A DNA stretch of 64,000 nt from Mangrovimicrobium sp033283385 (GTDB lineage: Bacteria > Pseudomonadota > Gammaproteobacteria > Pseudomonadales > Halieaceae), in contig JAWMQQ010000001.1 of NCBI GenBank assembly GCA_033283385.1, positions 620,001 to 684,000 of the forward strand. The letters are read 5' to 3'. The position numbers and the translations under genes are program-made. Of this stretch, positions 9,314 to 17,529 are shown one piece after another. Position 1 is the first letter of the stretch, and each line of letters starts with the position of its first letter. The notes under the pieces were generated by a model. That model was given only the letters and a program-made list of their open reading frames with translations. It ran no database searches and was not told the DNA's origin.

Positions 9314-10012
9314 TCAGCGCTGCCCCAGCAAGTGGGCGATATGCTGCAGGTAGGGCAGTACTTCGGAGTCGATGTCGGCGTTCTCTCCCGTCCCGCCCCT
9401 GGCGCCATCCGCACCGAGACTGATCAGGTGGTAGGTGCCCTTGGAGCCGCCCCACTGTTCGGCAGTGTATTCGTAGGGATGGCCCCAGGGATCCACGGGC
9501 AGCGGGTTGATGTAGCCGCCACCGGGAAACGACAGGGGCCGGCGGCCGACGGTGGTGGGAGTGACCAAAGCCTGCAGGCCCTGGGCCTCTGTCGGGTAGT
9601 AGTAATTGTCCTTGTAGTAGGCTTCCAGCGCGGGCACGAGCGCGGAAAAATCCCGGGTGACCTTGGCGAGCGCGGTGTTGTCCGCATCGAAGGGGCCGAC
9701 CCCGTACAGCGCGAGCAACTGTGCCGAGGGGTCCTTGCTGCAGAAGATTTTTACGTCGTTCTCGGTAGGGGTCTTGTTGAGCTTGCCATCGATGGTGAAG
9801 AACGGCTTGAAGCCGTCCTTGGCCCGCACGTAGGAACTGTAGGCATTGAATTCGCCGCAGACCACGTTGCCGGGGAAGGTATCCATGTTGCGGAATTCCA
9901 GCTCGTCCTTGATCGGGATGCTGTCCGTGAGGGTTTTCTTCGCTTCCTCGACGTCGGCGCCGCAAGCGCTCAGAAGCAGAACAAACAGGGTCAGGCACAG
10001 GGCGCGCAACAT
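9314..10012 (-). CDS. Lipoprotein with a GspG-like (type II secretion pseudopilin) C-terminal domain
   Basis: The 232-residue protein has a lipobox (LLLSAC) at residue 17, so it should be a lipid-anchored envelope protein. The C-terminal ~110 residues resemble the globular domain of the major pseudopilin GspG: YYPTEAQGLQALVTPTT, LPVDPWGHPYEYT, YHLISLGADGARGGTGENAD. The last segment corresponds to the GspG calcium-binding region. The methylated N-terminal pilin helix is missing and is replaced by a lipobox plus a novel ~110-residue region containing two cysteines. No other type II secretion gene is nearby. The domain match is by eye; the function is unknown. It may be a domesticated pseudopilin-fold protein. 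Confidence 0.8.
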   Translation of the reverse strand: MLRALCLTLFVLLLSACGADVEEAKKTLTDSIPIKDELEFRNMDTFPGNVVCGEFNAYSSYVRAKDGFKPFFTIDGKLNKTPTENDVKIFCSKDPSAQLLALYGVGPFDADNTALAKVTRDFSALVPALEAYYKDNYYYPTEAQGLQALVTPTTVGRRPLSFPGGGYINPLPVDPWGHPYEYTAEQWGGSKGTYHLISLGADGARGGTGENADIDSEVLPYLQHIAHLLGQR

Positions 10013-10088
10013 GAAGCCGGGTCTCCGTCTGGTTGAATGCGTGCCAAGTATGAACGCGATGACTCACGCGCTCAAATTTTGCCTTGTT

Positions 10089-11279
10089 TCAGTGTATGGA
10101 AAAATCCGTGGCGCGGGCGATATCGACGTAGGCCGCCGAGTGGAACCCGTTGAAGCGGGTGGCGGTGGCCGAGCCGTAGGCGCCGAGCAGGCCGAACTCC
10201 AGGTAGTCGCCGACACGCAGGTCCCGCGGGGCGGCAATCGGCCGGTGCAGGCGGTCCACCGGGTCGCAGGTGGGGCCGAAGACACGGTATTCACCGGCCT
10301 CGCCGCCAAGGATGTCTCCGTCGCGCCAGGCGCGCACCGGCAGTTGCAGGTCTACCAGCGACTGTTCCTGCATGCCGCCATAGACGCCGTCGTTGATGAA
10401 CAGTGTGCGGCCGTCGTCGCGCACGTGGACTACCCGGGCCAGCAGTGAAACGCAGGGGGCGACCATGCCGCGGCCCGGCTCGCACAGCAGTGGTACCGCG
10501 TCGGGGAAGGCGCATTGGGCGCTGCGGTGGATTTGCCCGAAATAGGCCTCCAGCGGGGGTGCGTCGGCGTTGGGGTATTCCGCCGGAAAGCCGCCGCCGA
10601 CATTGATGAATTCCAGGGCCGCGCCGGCCTCGCGCGCGATGTCGGCCGCCGCGTCGATGTAGCGCGCGAACATGCCCGGGTCGGTGCACTGGGAGCCGGG
10701 GTGGAAGGTGAGGGCGGCGCGCAGGCCGCGGCGGCCCAGCTCTCGCAGCATCGCGATGGCGGTAGTCGCGTCGGCGCCAAACTTGCTGCCAAAGTCGTAG
10801 GCCGCGCCGGCATGGGCGAGGCGAAAGCGCACGCTGTAGATCACCGAGGGATCGCCGCCGGTGCAGCGGCAGATCTTCTCGAGTTCGGCCATCTCGTCCA
10901 GCGCGAACGAGCGCACGCCGTAGCGCAGGTAGGCTTCGCTCACCGCCTCGGCGGCCTTCACCGGGTTGTTGAAGTGCAGGGCGGAACCCGGGCACGCCAG
11001 GGAGACGATCCGCACCTCCTCCAGCGAGGCGACGTCGAAATTGCGCAGGCCGGCCGCATACAGGGTGGCGAGCACCCGCGCTTCCGGGTTGGCCTTTACC
11101 GCGTAGCTGACAACGCCGGGAAAACTGTCGAGGAAGCGCCGGGCACGCGCGTCCAGTTGCGCGGCGCAGAACAGGTAGAGGGGTTCCAGGGGGCGGATGC
11201 GCCCGGTGATCTCGGCGGCGTCGCTGTAGGGCGCCGCGTTGGGTGCTGGTCGGAATGCCTTGGCGAAGCTGCCGGTCAT
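10089..11279 (-). CDS. PLP-dependent ornithine/lysine-type decarboxylase (fold III)
   Basis: The 396-residue cytoplasmic enzyme belongs to the alanine-racemase-fold decarboxylases (eukaryotic-type ornithine decarboxylase family). The PLP lysine lies in SYAVKANPE near residue 70. Other signatures are LHFNNPVK, FALDEMAELEKI, a phosphate-binding GGGFP, EPGRGM, and the active-site FGPTCDPVDRL with its conserved cysteine. The C-terminal GAYGSATATRFNGF is in the usual place. It probably makes putrescine or cadaverine; the specificity between ornithine and lysine cannot be read by eye. The ATG at 11279 has a good AGGGGA Shine-Dalgarno, while a longer frame from 11351 does not. It is divergent from an Lrp/AsnC regulator, its likely controller. 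Confidence 0.88.
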   Translation of the reverse strand: MTGSFAKAFRPAPNAAPYSDAAEITGRIRPLEPLYLFCAAQLDARARRFLDSFPGVVSYAVKANPEARVLATLYAAGLRNFDVASLEEVRIVSLACPGSALHFNNPVKAAEAVSEAYLRYGVRSFALDEMAELEKICRCTGGDPSVIYSVRFRLAHAGAAYDFGSKFGADATTAIAMLRELGRRGLRAALTFHPGSQCTDPGMFARYIDAAADIAREAGAALEFINVGGGFPAEYPNADAPPLEAYFGQIHRSAQCAFPDAVPLLCEPGRGMVAPCVSLLARVVHVRDDGRTLFINDGVYGGMQEQSLVDLQLPVRAWRDGDILGGEAGEYRVFGPTCDPVDRLHRPIAAPRDLRVGDYLEFGLLGAYGSATATRFNGFHSAAYVDIARATDFSIH

Positions 11280-11417
11280 GCGCTGGGTCCCCTGGAGAGT
11301 TGCTGTTTCCGGATATTGTGGGAACTGGGGCTGAACACGCGATAGTTGCAATTGCTACCCGATTTGCACAATGATTAGTCAATCTGATCACTTATTTGGT
11401 CAAATTGAATCGTCGCC
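11280..11417. promoter_or_regulatory. Divergent control region between decarboxylase and Lrp genes
   Basis: This AT-richer spacer holds the promoters of both genes. It contains a perfect dyad ATTTGGTCAAAT (11394-11405) just before the Lrp start, and a nearby short dyad GATTAGTCAATC (11373-11384). Lrp/AsnC proteins bind short AT-rich dyads and commonly control a divergent gene, so these are plausible binding sites. No promoter hexamers are clear enough to assign. Confidence 0.5.
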
Positions 11418-11852
11418 ATGGATATTACCCGGAGTGACCAGCGGCTGATCCGCGCGCTGCAGCGGGATGCCCGTAAATCCGTCAGCGAACTGGCCCGCGA
11501 GCTCGGCCTGTCGCGCACCACGGTACAGAAGCGCCTGGCGCGGATGGAGGAGGCCGGCGTGATCGCGGGCTACCAGGTCAAGCTCGGGGACAATTTCCGG
11601 GCGCAGAGCTTCCAGGCCTATGTCAGCCTGGTGGTGGACCCGCGCCAGGGCGCGTCGGTGGCGGCGGCGCTGGGGCGCATGGGCGAGGTGGAGGCGCTGT
11701 TCACGGTGGCGGGGAAGATCGACCTGGTCGCCATCATCCGCGTGCAGACACCGGCGGAGCTGGACGCTGCGCTGGACCGCATCGGCGAGATGGACGGGGT
11801 GCGCGACACCGATTCGGCGATCGTGCTGTCGACCAAGTTCGACCGTCGCTGA
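11418..11852 (+). CDS. Lrp/AsnC family transcriptional regulator
   Basis: The 144-residue protein is a typical feast/famine regulator. Residues 1-60 form an AsnC-type helix-turn-helix (LIRALQRDARKSVSELAREL, then LSRTTVQKRLARMEEAGVI). The C-terminal RAM ligand-binding domain has GEVEALFTVAGKIDLVAIIRV and a terminal VLSTKFDRR. The length is normal for the family. It is divergent from the decarboxylase gene, so it most likely regulates that gene in response to an amino acid. That regulatory link is inference from position. The ATG at 11418 is the only reasonable start. Confidence 0.9.
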   Translation: MDITRSDQRLIRALQRDARKSVSELARELGLSRTTVQKRLARMEEAGVIAGYQVKLGDNFRAQSFQAYVSLVVDPRQGASVAAALGRMGEVEALFTVAGKIDLVAIIRVQTPAELDAALDRIGEMDGVRDTDSAIVLSTKFDRR

Positions 11853-11861
11853 GCGCCGGCC

Positions 11862-12746
11862 TCAGGCGTCCACCGAGCGGCAGGTTTCCATCCAGGTGTC
11901 CACCGATTCCAGCGGGAAGCGCTGGCGCGGCAGGGCGAAGTAGAAGGTGCGGCGCATGTCCCGGCGCGGCAGCTGCAGCGGCACCAGGTCGCCGTTGGCG
12001 AAATTGCGCTGCAGCACGATCTGCGACAGGCAGCCGATGCCCAGGCCGGACTCCACCGCGTTCTTGATCGCCTCGTTGTGGCGAAATTCCATGTAGACGT
12101 TGAGATCCAGCAGCAGGCCGCCCATCGCCCGGTCGAAGGTCTGCCGCGCCCCGGAATCGGGTTCGCGCAGGATCCAGGCGGCCTCCTTGATGTCGCGGGT
12201 GGTCAGCACGCGCTTGGAGGCCAGCGGGTGGTTGGCGGCGCAGAACACCACCAGTTCGTCCTCGCGCCAGGGAACCAGGTCCAGCTCCCGGTGCAGCACC
12301 TCGCCCTCGATCATGCCGATATCCACCTCGTAGTTGAGCACCTTGGCGACGATCTCGGGGGTGTTGGCGATCTCCAGGCCGACGTCGGCGTCCGGGTAGC
12401 GGGCGAGGTAGCCCGCCAGGCAGCGGGTGGCGAGGTGGTTGCCGATTGTGAAACTGGCGCCTACCTTGATATGGCCCAGTGCCTTGTGTGACTTGAGTAC
12501 CTGCTCGAAGCTCAGGCAGTGGTCGAGCAGCGACTGCGCCTCCTTGCGCACCGTGTGCCCGACCGCGTTCAGGGTCAGCTTGTTGCCGACCCGGTCGAAC
12601 AGGGCGATATCGTAGCTGTGCTCGAAGTTCTGCAGCGCCTCGCTGGCAGCTGACTGGGACATGTGCAGCGTCTGCGCGGCGCGCGAGATGCTGCCTTGCC
12701 TCGCCACTTCGAGGAATATCTGCAATTGCCTGAGAGTGTATTTCAA
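11862..12746 (-). CDS. LysR-type regulator, YeiE-like (sulfur metabolism)
   Basis: The 294-residue protein has an N-terminal LysR helix-turn-helix (LRQLQIFLEVARQGSISRAA, HMSQSAASEALQNFE, LFDRVGNKLTLN) and a periplasmic-binding-like effector domain. The effector domain resembles YeiE, with FTIGNHLATR, EIVAKVLNYEVDIGMIEGE, WREDELVVF, WILREPDSGARQTFDRA and VESGLGIGCLSQ. YeiE is known as a sulfite-responsive regulator in enterobacteria. This gene is divergent from cysC-sat and a permease, which fits a sulfur role. The family resemblance is from memory of YeiE motifs; orthology is inferred, not shown. Confidence 0.85.
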   Translation of the reverse strand: MKYTLRQLQIFLEVARQGSISRAAQTLHMSQSAASEALQNFEHSYDIALFDRVGNKLTLNAVGHTVRKEAQSLLDHCLSFEQVLKSHKALGHIKVGASFTIGNHLATRCLAGYLARYPDADVGLEIANTPEIVAKVLNYEVDIGMIEGEVLHRELDLVPWREDELVVFCAANHPLASKRVLTTRDIKEAAWILREPDSGARQTFDRAMGGLLLDLNVYMEFRHNEAIKNAVESGLGIGCLSQIVLQRNFANGDLVPLQLPRRDMRRTFYFALPRQRFPLESVDTWMETCRSVDA

Positions 12747-12784
12747 GGGCGGGCACCGCTACCGGTAAATCCGATGGAGAGAAT

Positions 12785-12807
12785 CATAATATCCTGTTTT
12801 ACTTATG
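12785..12807. promoter_or_regulatory. Candidate LysR-type operator in the yeiE-like/cysC spacer
   Basis: The dyad CATAA-N13-TTATG lies 38 bases upstream of the LysR start and 93 bases upstream of cysC. It contains the T-N11-A pattern typical of LysR-type regulator sites and sits in the only AT-rich part of the spacer. Just downstream (12850-12867) is a GC-rich imperfect hairpin in the cysC leader. The site is visible; its use is inference. Confidence 0.45.
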
Positions 12808-12899
12808 GCACCAATGCCCGTAACCTGCGCCGACCAAGCTGGTAGAGCACCGGGCGCAGCGCCCCGGGATCGACGCGCATTCGACGAGGAATTCCGAGT

Positions 12900-13517
12900 A
12901 TGGCAGAGCAGAAAGCAACCAACGTCCACTGGCACGAGGGCGACATCACCCGCGCCGATCGCGAGAAACTCCGCGGCCACAAGGGTGCGACCCTGTGGTT
13001 CACCGGCCTGTCCGGCAGCGGCAAGAGCACCGTGGCGGTAGAGCTGGAAGGCCGGCTGTTCGAGATGGGCATCGCCTGTTACCGGCTGGACGGCGACAAC
13101 GTGCGAATGGGTATCAACAAGAACCTGGGCTTCTCCGCCGAGGACCGCGCCGAGAACATCCGCCGCATCGGCGAGGTGGCCAAGCTGTTCGTCGACAGCG
13201 GACAGGTGGTACTGTCCAGCTTCGTCAGCCCCTATCGCGAGGACCGCGACAACGTGCGCAAGCTGCACGACGAGTCCGGCATGGACTTCATCGAGGTGTT
13301 CGTCGACTGCTCGCTGGAAGCCGCCGAGGCGCGCGATCCCAAGGGCCTGTACAAGAAGGCCCGCGCCGGCGAGATCAAGAACTTCACCGGTATCGACGAC
13401 CCTTACGAGGCGCCGAACAGCCCCGAACTGCACCTGCACTCGGACCAGCAGACGCTGGACGAGGAGGTCGAGCAGATTCTCGAACTGCTGCGCGCGCGCG
13501 GCATCATCACCAAGTAA
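12900..13517 (+). CDS. cysC: Adenylylsulfate (APS) kinase
   Basis: The 205-residue cytoplasmic enzyme phosphorylates APS to PAPS. It has the Walker A motif GLSGSGKST (residues 36-44), the substrate-binding RLDGDNVRMGINKNLGFS segment, DRAENIRRIGEVAKLF, the active-site SSFVSPYREDRD, and the lid segment DPKGLYKKARAGEIKNFTGI. The C-terminal IDDPYEAP is conserved in the family. It is a stand-alone CysC, not fused to a sulfurylase or CysN. GAGG precedes the ATG at a workable distance. It is the first gene of a likely operon with sat (13 bases later), the DHH protein and the permease. Confidence 0.95.
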   Translation: MAEQKATNVHWHEGDITRADREKLRGHKGATLWFTGLSGSGKSTVAVELEGRLFEMGIACYRLDGDNVRMGINKNLGFSAEDRAENIRRIGEVAKLFVDSGQVVLSSFVSPYREDRDNVRKLHDESGMDFIEVFVDCSLEAAEARDPKGLYKKARAGEIKNFTGIDDPYEAPNSPELHLHSDQQTLDEEVEQILELLRARGIITK

Positions 13518-13530
13518 GCGGGAGACAAAC

Positions 13531-14718
13531 ATGATCAAGCCCCATGGCTCGGACGAGCTGAACCCCCTGTTCGTCTACGATACCGAGAAGCGTCACGCGC
13601 TGGTCGCCGAGGCGGAGCAACTGCCCTCCATCCTGCTGAACTCGGCGGCGGCGGCCAACGCCGTCATGATGGGCGGCGGCTACTTCAACCCGCTGACCGG
13701 CTACATGACCCTGGCCGACGCGCTTTCCGTGGCGGAAACCATGCGCACGGTGGACGGCCTGTTCTTCCCGGTGCCCATCCTCAACCTCACCGAGGCGATG
13801 GGCATCGAGGCGGGGACGCGCATCGCCCTGCGCGACCCCAATGTCGAGGGCTACCCGGTACTGGCGATCATGGACGTGGAAACCGTCGAGCCGGTGTCCG
13901 ACACGCAGATCGCGTTCATGGCGGAAAAGATTTTCCGTACCCTGGACCCTGAGCACCCCGGCGTGGCCACCTTCATGAACCTCGGCCGCACCTTGTTGTC
14001 CGGCCCGATCCAGGTGCTGAACTTCTCCTACTTCCAGGACGACTTCCCGGATACCTTCCGCACCGCGGTGGAAATCCGCAACGAGATCGCCGAGCGCGGC
14101 TGGAACAAGGTCGTCGCCTTCCAGACCCGCAACCCCATGCACCGCGCCCACGAGGAGCTGTGCCGCATGGCCATGGAAGACCTCGATGCCGACGGCATCC
14201 TGATCCACATGCTGCTGGGCAAACTGAAGCCGGGCGACATACCCGCCGAAGTGCGCGACGCTTCCATCCGCAAGATGGTGGAAATCTACTTCCCGCCGAA
14301 CACCGTGATGATCACCGGCTACGGCTTCGACATGCTCTACGCCGGCCCCCGCGAGGCGGTGCTGCACGCGTTATTCCGCCAGAACTGCGGCTGTTCCTAC
14401 CTGATCGTCGGCCGCGACCACGCCGGCGTGGGCGACTACTACGGCGGCTTCGACGCGCAGACCATCTTCGACGAGGAAGTGCCCGAGGGTGCGCTGGAAC
14501 TGCAGATCTACCGCGCCGACCACACCGCCTACAGCAAGAAGCTGGGCAAGGTGGTGATGATGCGCGACGCCCCGGACCACACCAAGGACGACTTCGTGCT
14601 GCTCTCCGGCACCAAGGTTCGCGAGATGCTGGGCCAGGGTATCGCGCCGCCGCCGGAGTTCTCGCGGCCCGAGGTGGCGAAGATCCTGTCGGATTACTAC
14701 CAGTCCCTGGACGCCTGA
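13531..14718 (+). CDS. sat: ATP sulfurylase, single-chain Sat type
   Basis: The 395-residue enzyme makes APS from sulfate and ATP. It is the single-chain type found in dissimilatory organisms and many marine bacteria, not the CysDN heterodimer. An N-terminal PUA-like domain (GGGYFNPLTGYM) is followed by the catalytic domain with QTRNPMHRAHEELCR near residues 197-211 and VGRDHAGVGDYYGGFDAQ near 293-310. No C-terminal APS-kinase domain is present, consistent with the separate cysC just upstream. A GGGAGA Shine-Dalgarno precedes the ATG. The stop is 3 bases before the next gene, so translation is probably coupled. Confidence 0.95.
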   Translation: MIKPHGSDELNPLFVYDTEKRHALVAEAEQLPSILLNSAAAANAVMMGGGYFNPLTGYMTLADALSVAETMRTVDGLFFPVPILNLTEAMGIEAGTRIALRDPNVEGYPVLAIMDVETVEPVSDTQIAFMAEKIFRTLDPEHPGVATFMNLGRTLLSGPIQVLNFSYFQDDFPDTFRTAVEIRNEIAERGWNKVVAFQTRNPMHRAHEELCRMAMEDLDADGILIHMLLGKLKPGDIPAEVRDASIRKMVEIYFPPNTVMITGYGFDMLYAGPREAVLHALFRQNCGCSYLIVGRDHAGVGDYYGGFDAQTIFDEEVPEGALELQIYRADHTAYSKKLGKVVMMRDAPDHTKDDFVLLSGTKVREMLGQGIAPPPEFSRPEVAKILSDYYQSLDA

Positions 14719-14721
14719 TTT

Positions 14722-15678
14722 ATGGATTACGATATATTTAACGGCGACGCGGACGGTATCTGCGCGCTGCTGCAACTGCGCAAAGCCGAGCCGCGCGAAT
14801 CCACCCTGGTCACCGGGGTGAAGCGCGACATCAACCTGCTGGCCAAGGTGGACGCCGCGGCCGGCGATCGCCTTACCGTGCTCGACGTCTCCATGGACAA
14901 GAACAAGGCGGCGCTGGACAGCGCCCTGGCCAGTGGCGCCAGCGTGTTCTACGTCGATCACCACTTTGCCGGCGAGATTCCCGACAGCCCGGCGCTGACC
15001 AGCATCATCAACGAGGCGCCGGACGTGTGCACCGCGGCCCTGGTCAACGGCCACCTGGGCGGCGCGCAACTGCCCTGGGCGGTGGCGGGCGCCTTCGGGG
15101 ACAACCTCAAGGACACCGCGCGCAAGCTGGCCCAGGGCCTGGATATCTCCAGCGCCGACCTCGCCGCGCTGGAACGCCTGGGTACCTGCATCAACTACAA
15201 CGGCTACGGCCCGGCCCTCGAGGACCTGCACTTCGACCCGGCCGAGCTCTACCGCCGCCTGTACCTTGCCGACGGCCCGCTGGACTTCGTCAACTCCTCG
15301 CCGGACTACGTCAAGCTCAGCGAGGGCTACGATTCCGACATGGCCCAGGCCGAGAGCCTGCAGCCGGAGCACGCGACGGACAAGGTCGCCGTGTTCATCC
15401 TGCCGAACGAGGCCTGGGCGCGGCGCGTCAGCGGCGTGTACAGCAACGACCTGGCCACCGGCAACCCCGATCGCGCGCACGCAGTTGTAACAGTGAAGCC
15501 CGACGGCAACTACCTGGTCAGCGTGCGTGCGCCGCTCTCCAACAAGCAGGGCGCCGCCGAGTTGTGCATGCAGTTCCCCACCGGCGGCGGCCGCGCCGCG
15601 GCGGCGGGCATCAACGACCTGCCGGTGTCGGAGCTGGGCAACTTTGTAGCCGCTTTCTCAGCGACTTACGGTAACTAG
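14722..15678 (+). CDS. DHH-superfamily phosphoesterase-like protein in the sulfate operon
   Basis: The 318-residue cytoplasmic protein has DHH-family landmarks: DIFNGDADGICALLQL at the N terminus (motif I), VLDVSMDKN (motif II), YVDHHFAGE with Asp79-His80-His81 (motif III), then APDVCTAALV, and GAFGDNLKD as a possible motif IV. Near the C terminus is a DHHA1-like GGGRAAAAGIN, in which the usual His of GGGH is Arg (residue 291). NrnA-type DHH enzymes hydrolyse 3'-phosphoadenosine 5'-phosphate (pAp), the by-product of PAPS use. The position directly after cysC and sat suggests such a role here. That is inference; the altered GGGH motif leaves the activity uncertain. Confidence 0.75.
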   Translation: MDYDIFNGDADGICALLQLRKAEPRESTLVTGVKRDINLLAKVDAAAGDRLTVLDVSMDKNKAALDSALASGASVFYVDHHFAGEIPDSPALTSIINEAPDVCTAALVNGHLGGAQLPWAVAGAFGDNLKDTARKLAQGLDISSADLAALERLGTCINYNGYGPALEDLHFDPAELYRRLYLADGPLDFVNSSPDYVKLSEGYDSDMAQAESLQPEHATDKVAVFILPNEAWARRVSGVYSNDLATGNPDRAHAVVTVKPDGNYLVSVRAPLSNKQGAAELCMQFPTGGGRAAAAGINDLPVSELGNFVAAFSATYGN

Positions 15679-15782
15679 AAAACAGGAGCTCGCCGCCAGA
15701 GTGGCGGCGCAGCGCGTTATAACTGTTCCGGGGGCACGAGCTTGCGTATGCTAGCGCGTATCGGGGGGATGAGAGTCGAGGG

Positions 15783-17507
15783 ATGATCGACCAGATTCTG
15801 ATTACCGGGCTGTTCCTGGTGTTGCTGGCCAGCCTCATCTTTACCGACTGGCCGGCTGTTGGCGTATTCACCTGCTGCATGCTGGCGGCCTACTTCCTCG
15901 GTCTTGTCGACACCGAGGACGTGCTTTCCAAGGCGTCCAACAGCGGCCTGATGACCCTGATCATCCTGCTGCTGGTGTCGGTCGGGCTGGAGAAGCTCTC
16001 CTGGCTGTCGCGATTATCGGACAAGCTGATAACGCGAAACTATGCCTTCAGCCTGTTCCGGCTGGGCACGGTGACCGCATTCTTTTCCGCCTTCGTCAAC
16101 AACACGGCGGTGGTCGCGACCCTCGCCCACAGCGTGCGCAGCAACCGCTACCACCCGGCTTCCAAGCTGTTGATGCCGCTGTCTTACGCGGCGATCCTCG
16201 GCGGCACCGTCACCCTGATCGGCACCTCCACCAACCTGATCGTCAGCAGTTTTCTCGAGGATGCCACCGGCCAGGGGCTCAAGTTCTTCGATTTCACCGT
16301 GATCGGCCTCACCGGCACCGCGCTGGGCCTGCTGGCCATGGCCTTCAGCTCGCGGCTGCTGCCGGTCTCCGAGGACGGCAAGATCGACATCAACGAATAC
16401 CTGATCGAGGCCGAGGTCAGCGCCGATTCCCAGCTCGTGGGCAAGAGCATCCTCGACAACGGCCTGCGCGAGCTGGAAGACCTGTTCCTGGTGGAAATCG
16501 TGCGCGGCGAGCAACTGCTCTCGCCGGTGACGCCGCAGGAGTTCATCGAGGCCGGCGACAAGCTGATCTTCTCCGGCGACATCAACCAGGTGTCGGTCCT
16601 GCACGCCCTGCCTGGCCTGCAGCTTTTCGCGGTGCAGGAGGGATTGCTGCAGGAGAACATGATCGAAGTGATCGTGATGCCCAACGCCTCCATCGAGGGC
16701 AAGACGATCAAGGAGAGCGCCTTCCGCTCGCAGTTCGACGCGGCGGTGGTGGGCATGCGCCGCGGCGGCAAGCGGCTGTCCGGCAAGCTCGGCAATATCA
16801 CCCTGGAAGCGGGCGACAACCTGATGCTGGCGGTGGGCGCGGACTTCAACGAGCGCAAGAACCTCGACAAGAACTTCGTCGTCATCGACGACGCCGTCGG
16901 CCGTATCCGCACCAGCCCGCTGCAGAATTACGTGATCACCACCGTGCTCGCGGCGGTGGTCGTGCTGGCGACGCTGGACGTGGTCTCGCTGATCAAGGGC
17001 ATGACCTTCCTGCTCGCCTGCATGCTGCTGCTGGGCGTGGTGCGCGGGGCGGAGCTGCGCCGCCGCTTTCCCTTCGAGCTGTGGCTGATCATCGCCTCGG
17101 CGCTGACCCTGTCGCAGGCCCTCAGCAATGCCGGTATGGTGAGCCTGCTGGCCGACTTCCTGCATCATCACCTGGCCGATTTCGGCCCCTATACCGCGCT
17201 GGTGGGCATCTATATCGGCACCGTCCTGCTCACCGAGATGATGACCAACAACGCCGCCGCCGCACTGGTGTTCCCGGTGGCTTTCGGTCTCGCAGAGAGC
17301 TTCGGTATTTCCTACATGCCCTTCGTCATGGCGGTGGCCTACGGCGCCAGCGCCAGCTTCCTCACGCCCTTTGGCTACACCACCAACCTGATGGTGCAGA
17401 ACCTCGGCGGCTACTCCATGGGCGATTATTTCCGCGCAGGCCTGCCGGTGACCGCGGTGTATACGGCAGCGGTCCTGATCCTGACACCGCTGGTATTCCC
17501 GTTCTGA
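15783..17507 (+). CDS. SLC13/DASS-type permease with two RCK_C (TrkA-C) domains, probable sulfate transporter
   Basis: The 574-residue inner-membrane protein has about five N-terminal helices, two central cytosolic RCK_C/TrkA-C domains (ISADSQ-like segment VSADSQLVGKSI and MPNASIEGKTIKES, residues about 205-370), and a second block of helices. The SLC13 signatures appear twice: SAFVNNTAVVA with IGTSTNLIVSS, and MMTNNAAAALVFPVAF with TPFGYTTNLMV. This is the SAC1-like/YfbS layout. Its position downstream of cysC-sat makes sulfate import the most likely job. Between the DHH gene and this one is a perfect hairpin CGCCGCCA-gag-TGGCGGCG (15691-15709) without a T tract, which may tune expression. 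Substrate is inferred. Confidence 0.88.
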   Translation: MIDQILITGLFLVLLASLIFTDWPAVGVFTCCMLAAYFLGLVDTEDVLSKASNSGLMTLIILLLVSVGLEKLSWLSRLSDKLITRNYAFSLFRLGTVTAFFSAFVNNTAVVATLAHSVRSNRYHPASKLLMPLSYAAILGGTVTLIGTSTNLIVSSFLEDATGQGLKFFDFTVIGLTGTALGLLAMAFSSRLLPVSEDGKIDINEYLIEAEVSADSQLVGKSILDNGLRELEDLFLVEIVRGEQLLSPVTPQEFIEAGDKLIFSGDINQVSVLHALPGLQLFAVQEGLLQENMIEVIVMPNASIEGKTIKESAFRSQFDAAVVGMRRGGKRLSGKLGNITLEAGDNLMLAVGADFNERKNLDKNFVVIDDAVGRIRTSPLQNYVITTVLAAVVVLATLDVVSLIKGMTFLLACMLLLGVVRGAELRRRFPFELWLIIASALTLSQALSNAGMVSLLADFLHHHLADFGPYTALVGIYIGTVLLTEMMTNNAAAALVFPVAFGLAESFGISYMPFVMAVAYGASASFLTPFGYTTNLMVQNLGGYSMGDYFRAGLPVTAVYTAAVLILTPLVFPF

Positions 17508-17529
17508 TATCCGCGGGAGGTTGAGGGAG

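Noticed and set aside
12837..12870. tRNA-like D-arm sequence AGCTGGTAGAGCA with a GC-rich hairpin behind it
   Set aside because: There is no acceptor stem, anticodon arm or T-arm in register. It lies in the cysC leader, where the hairpin is a simpler explanation.
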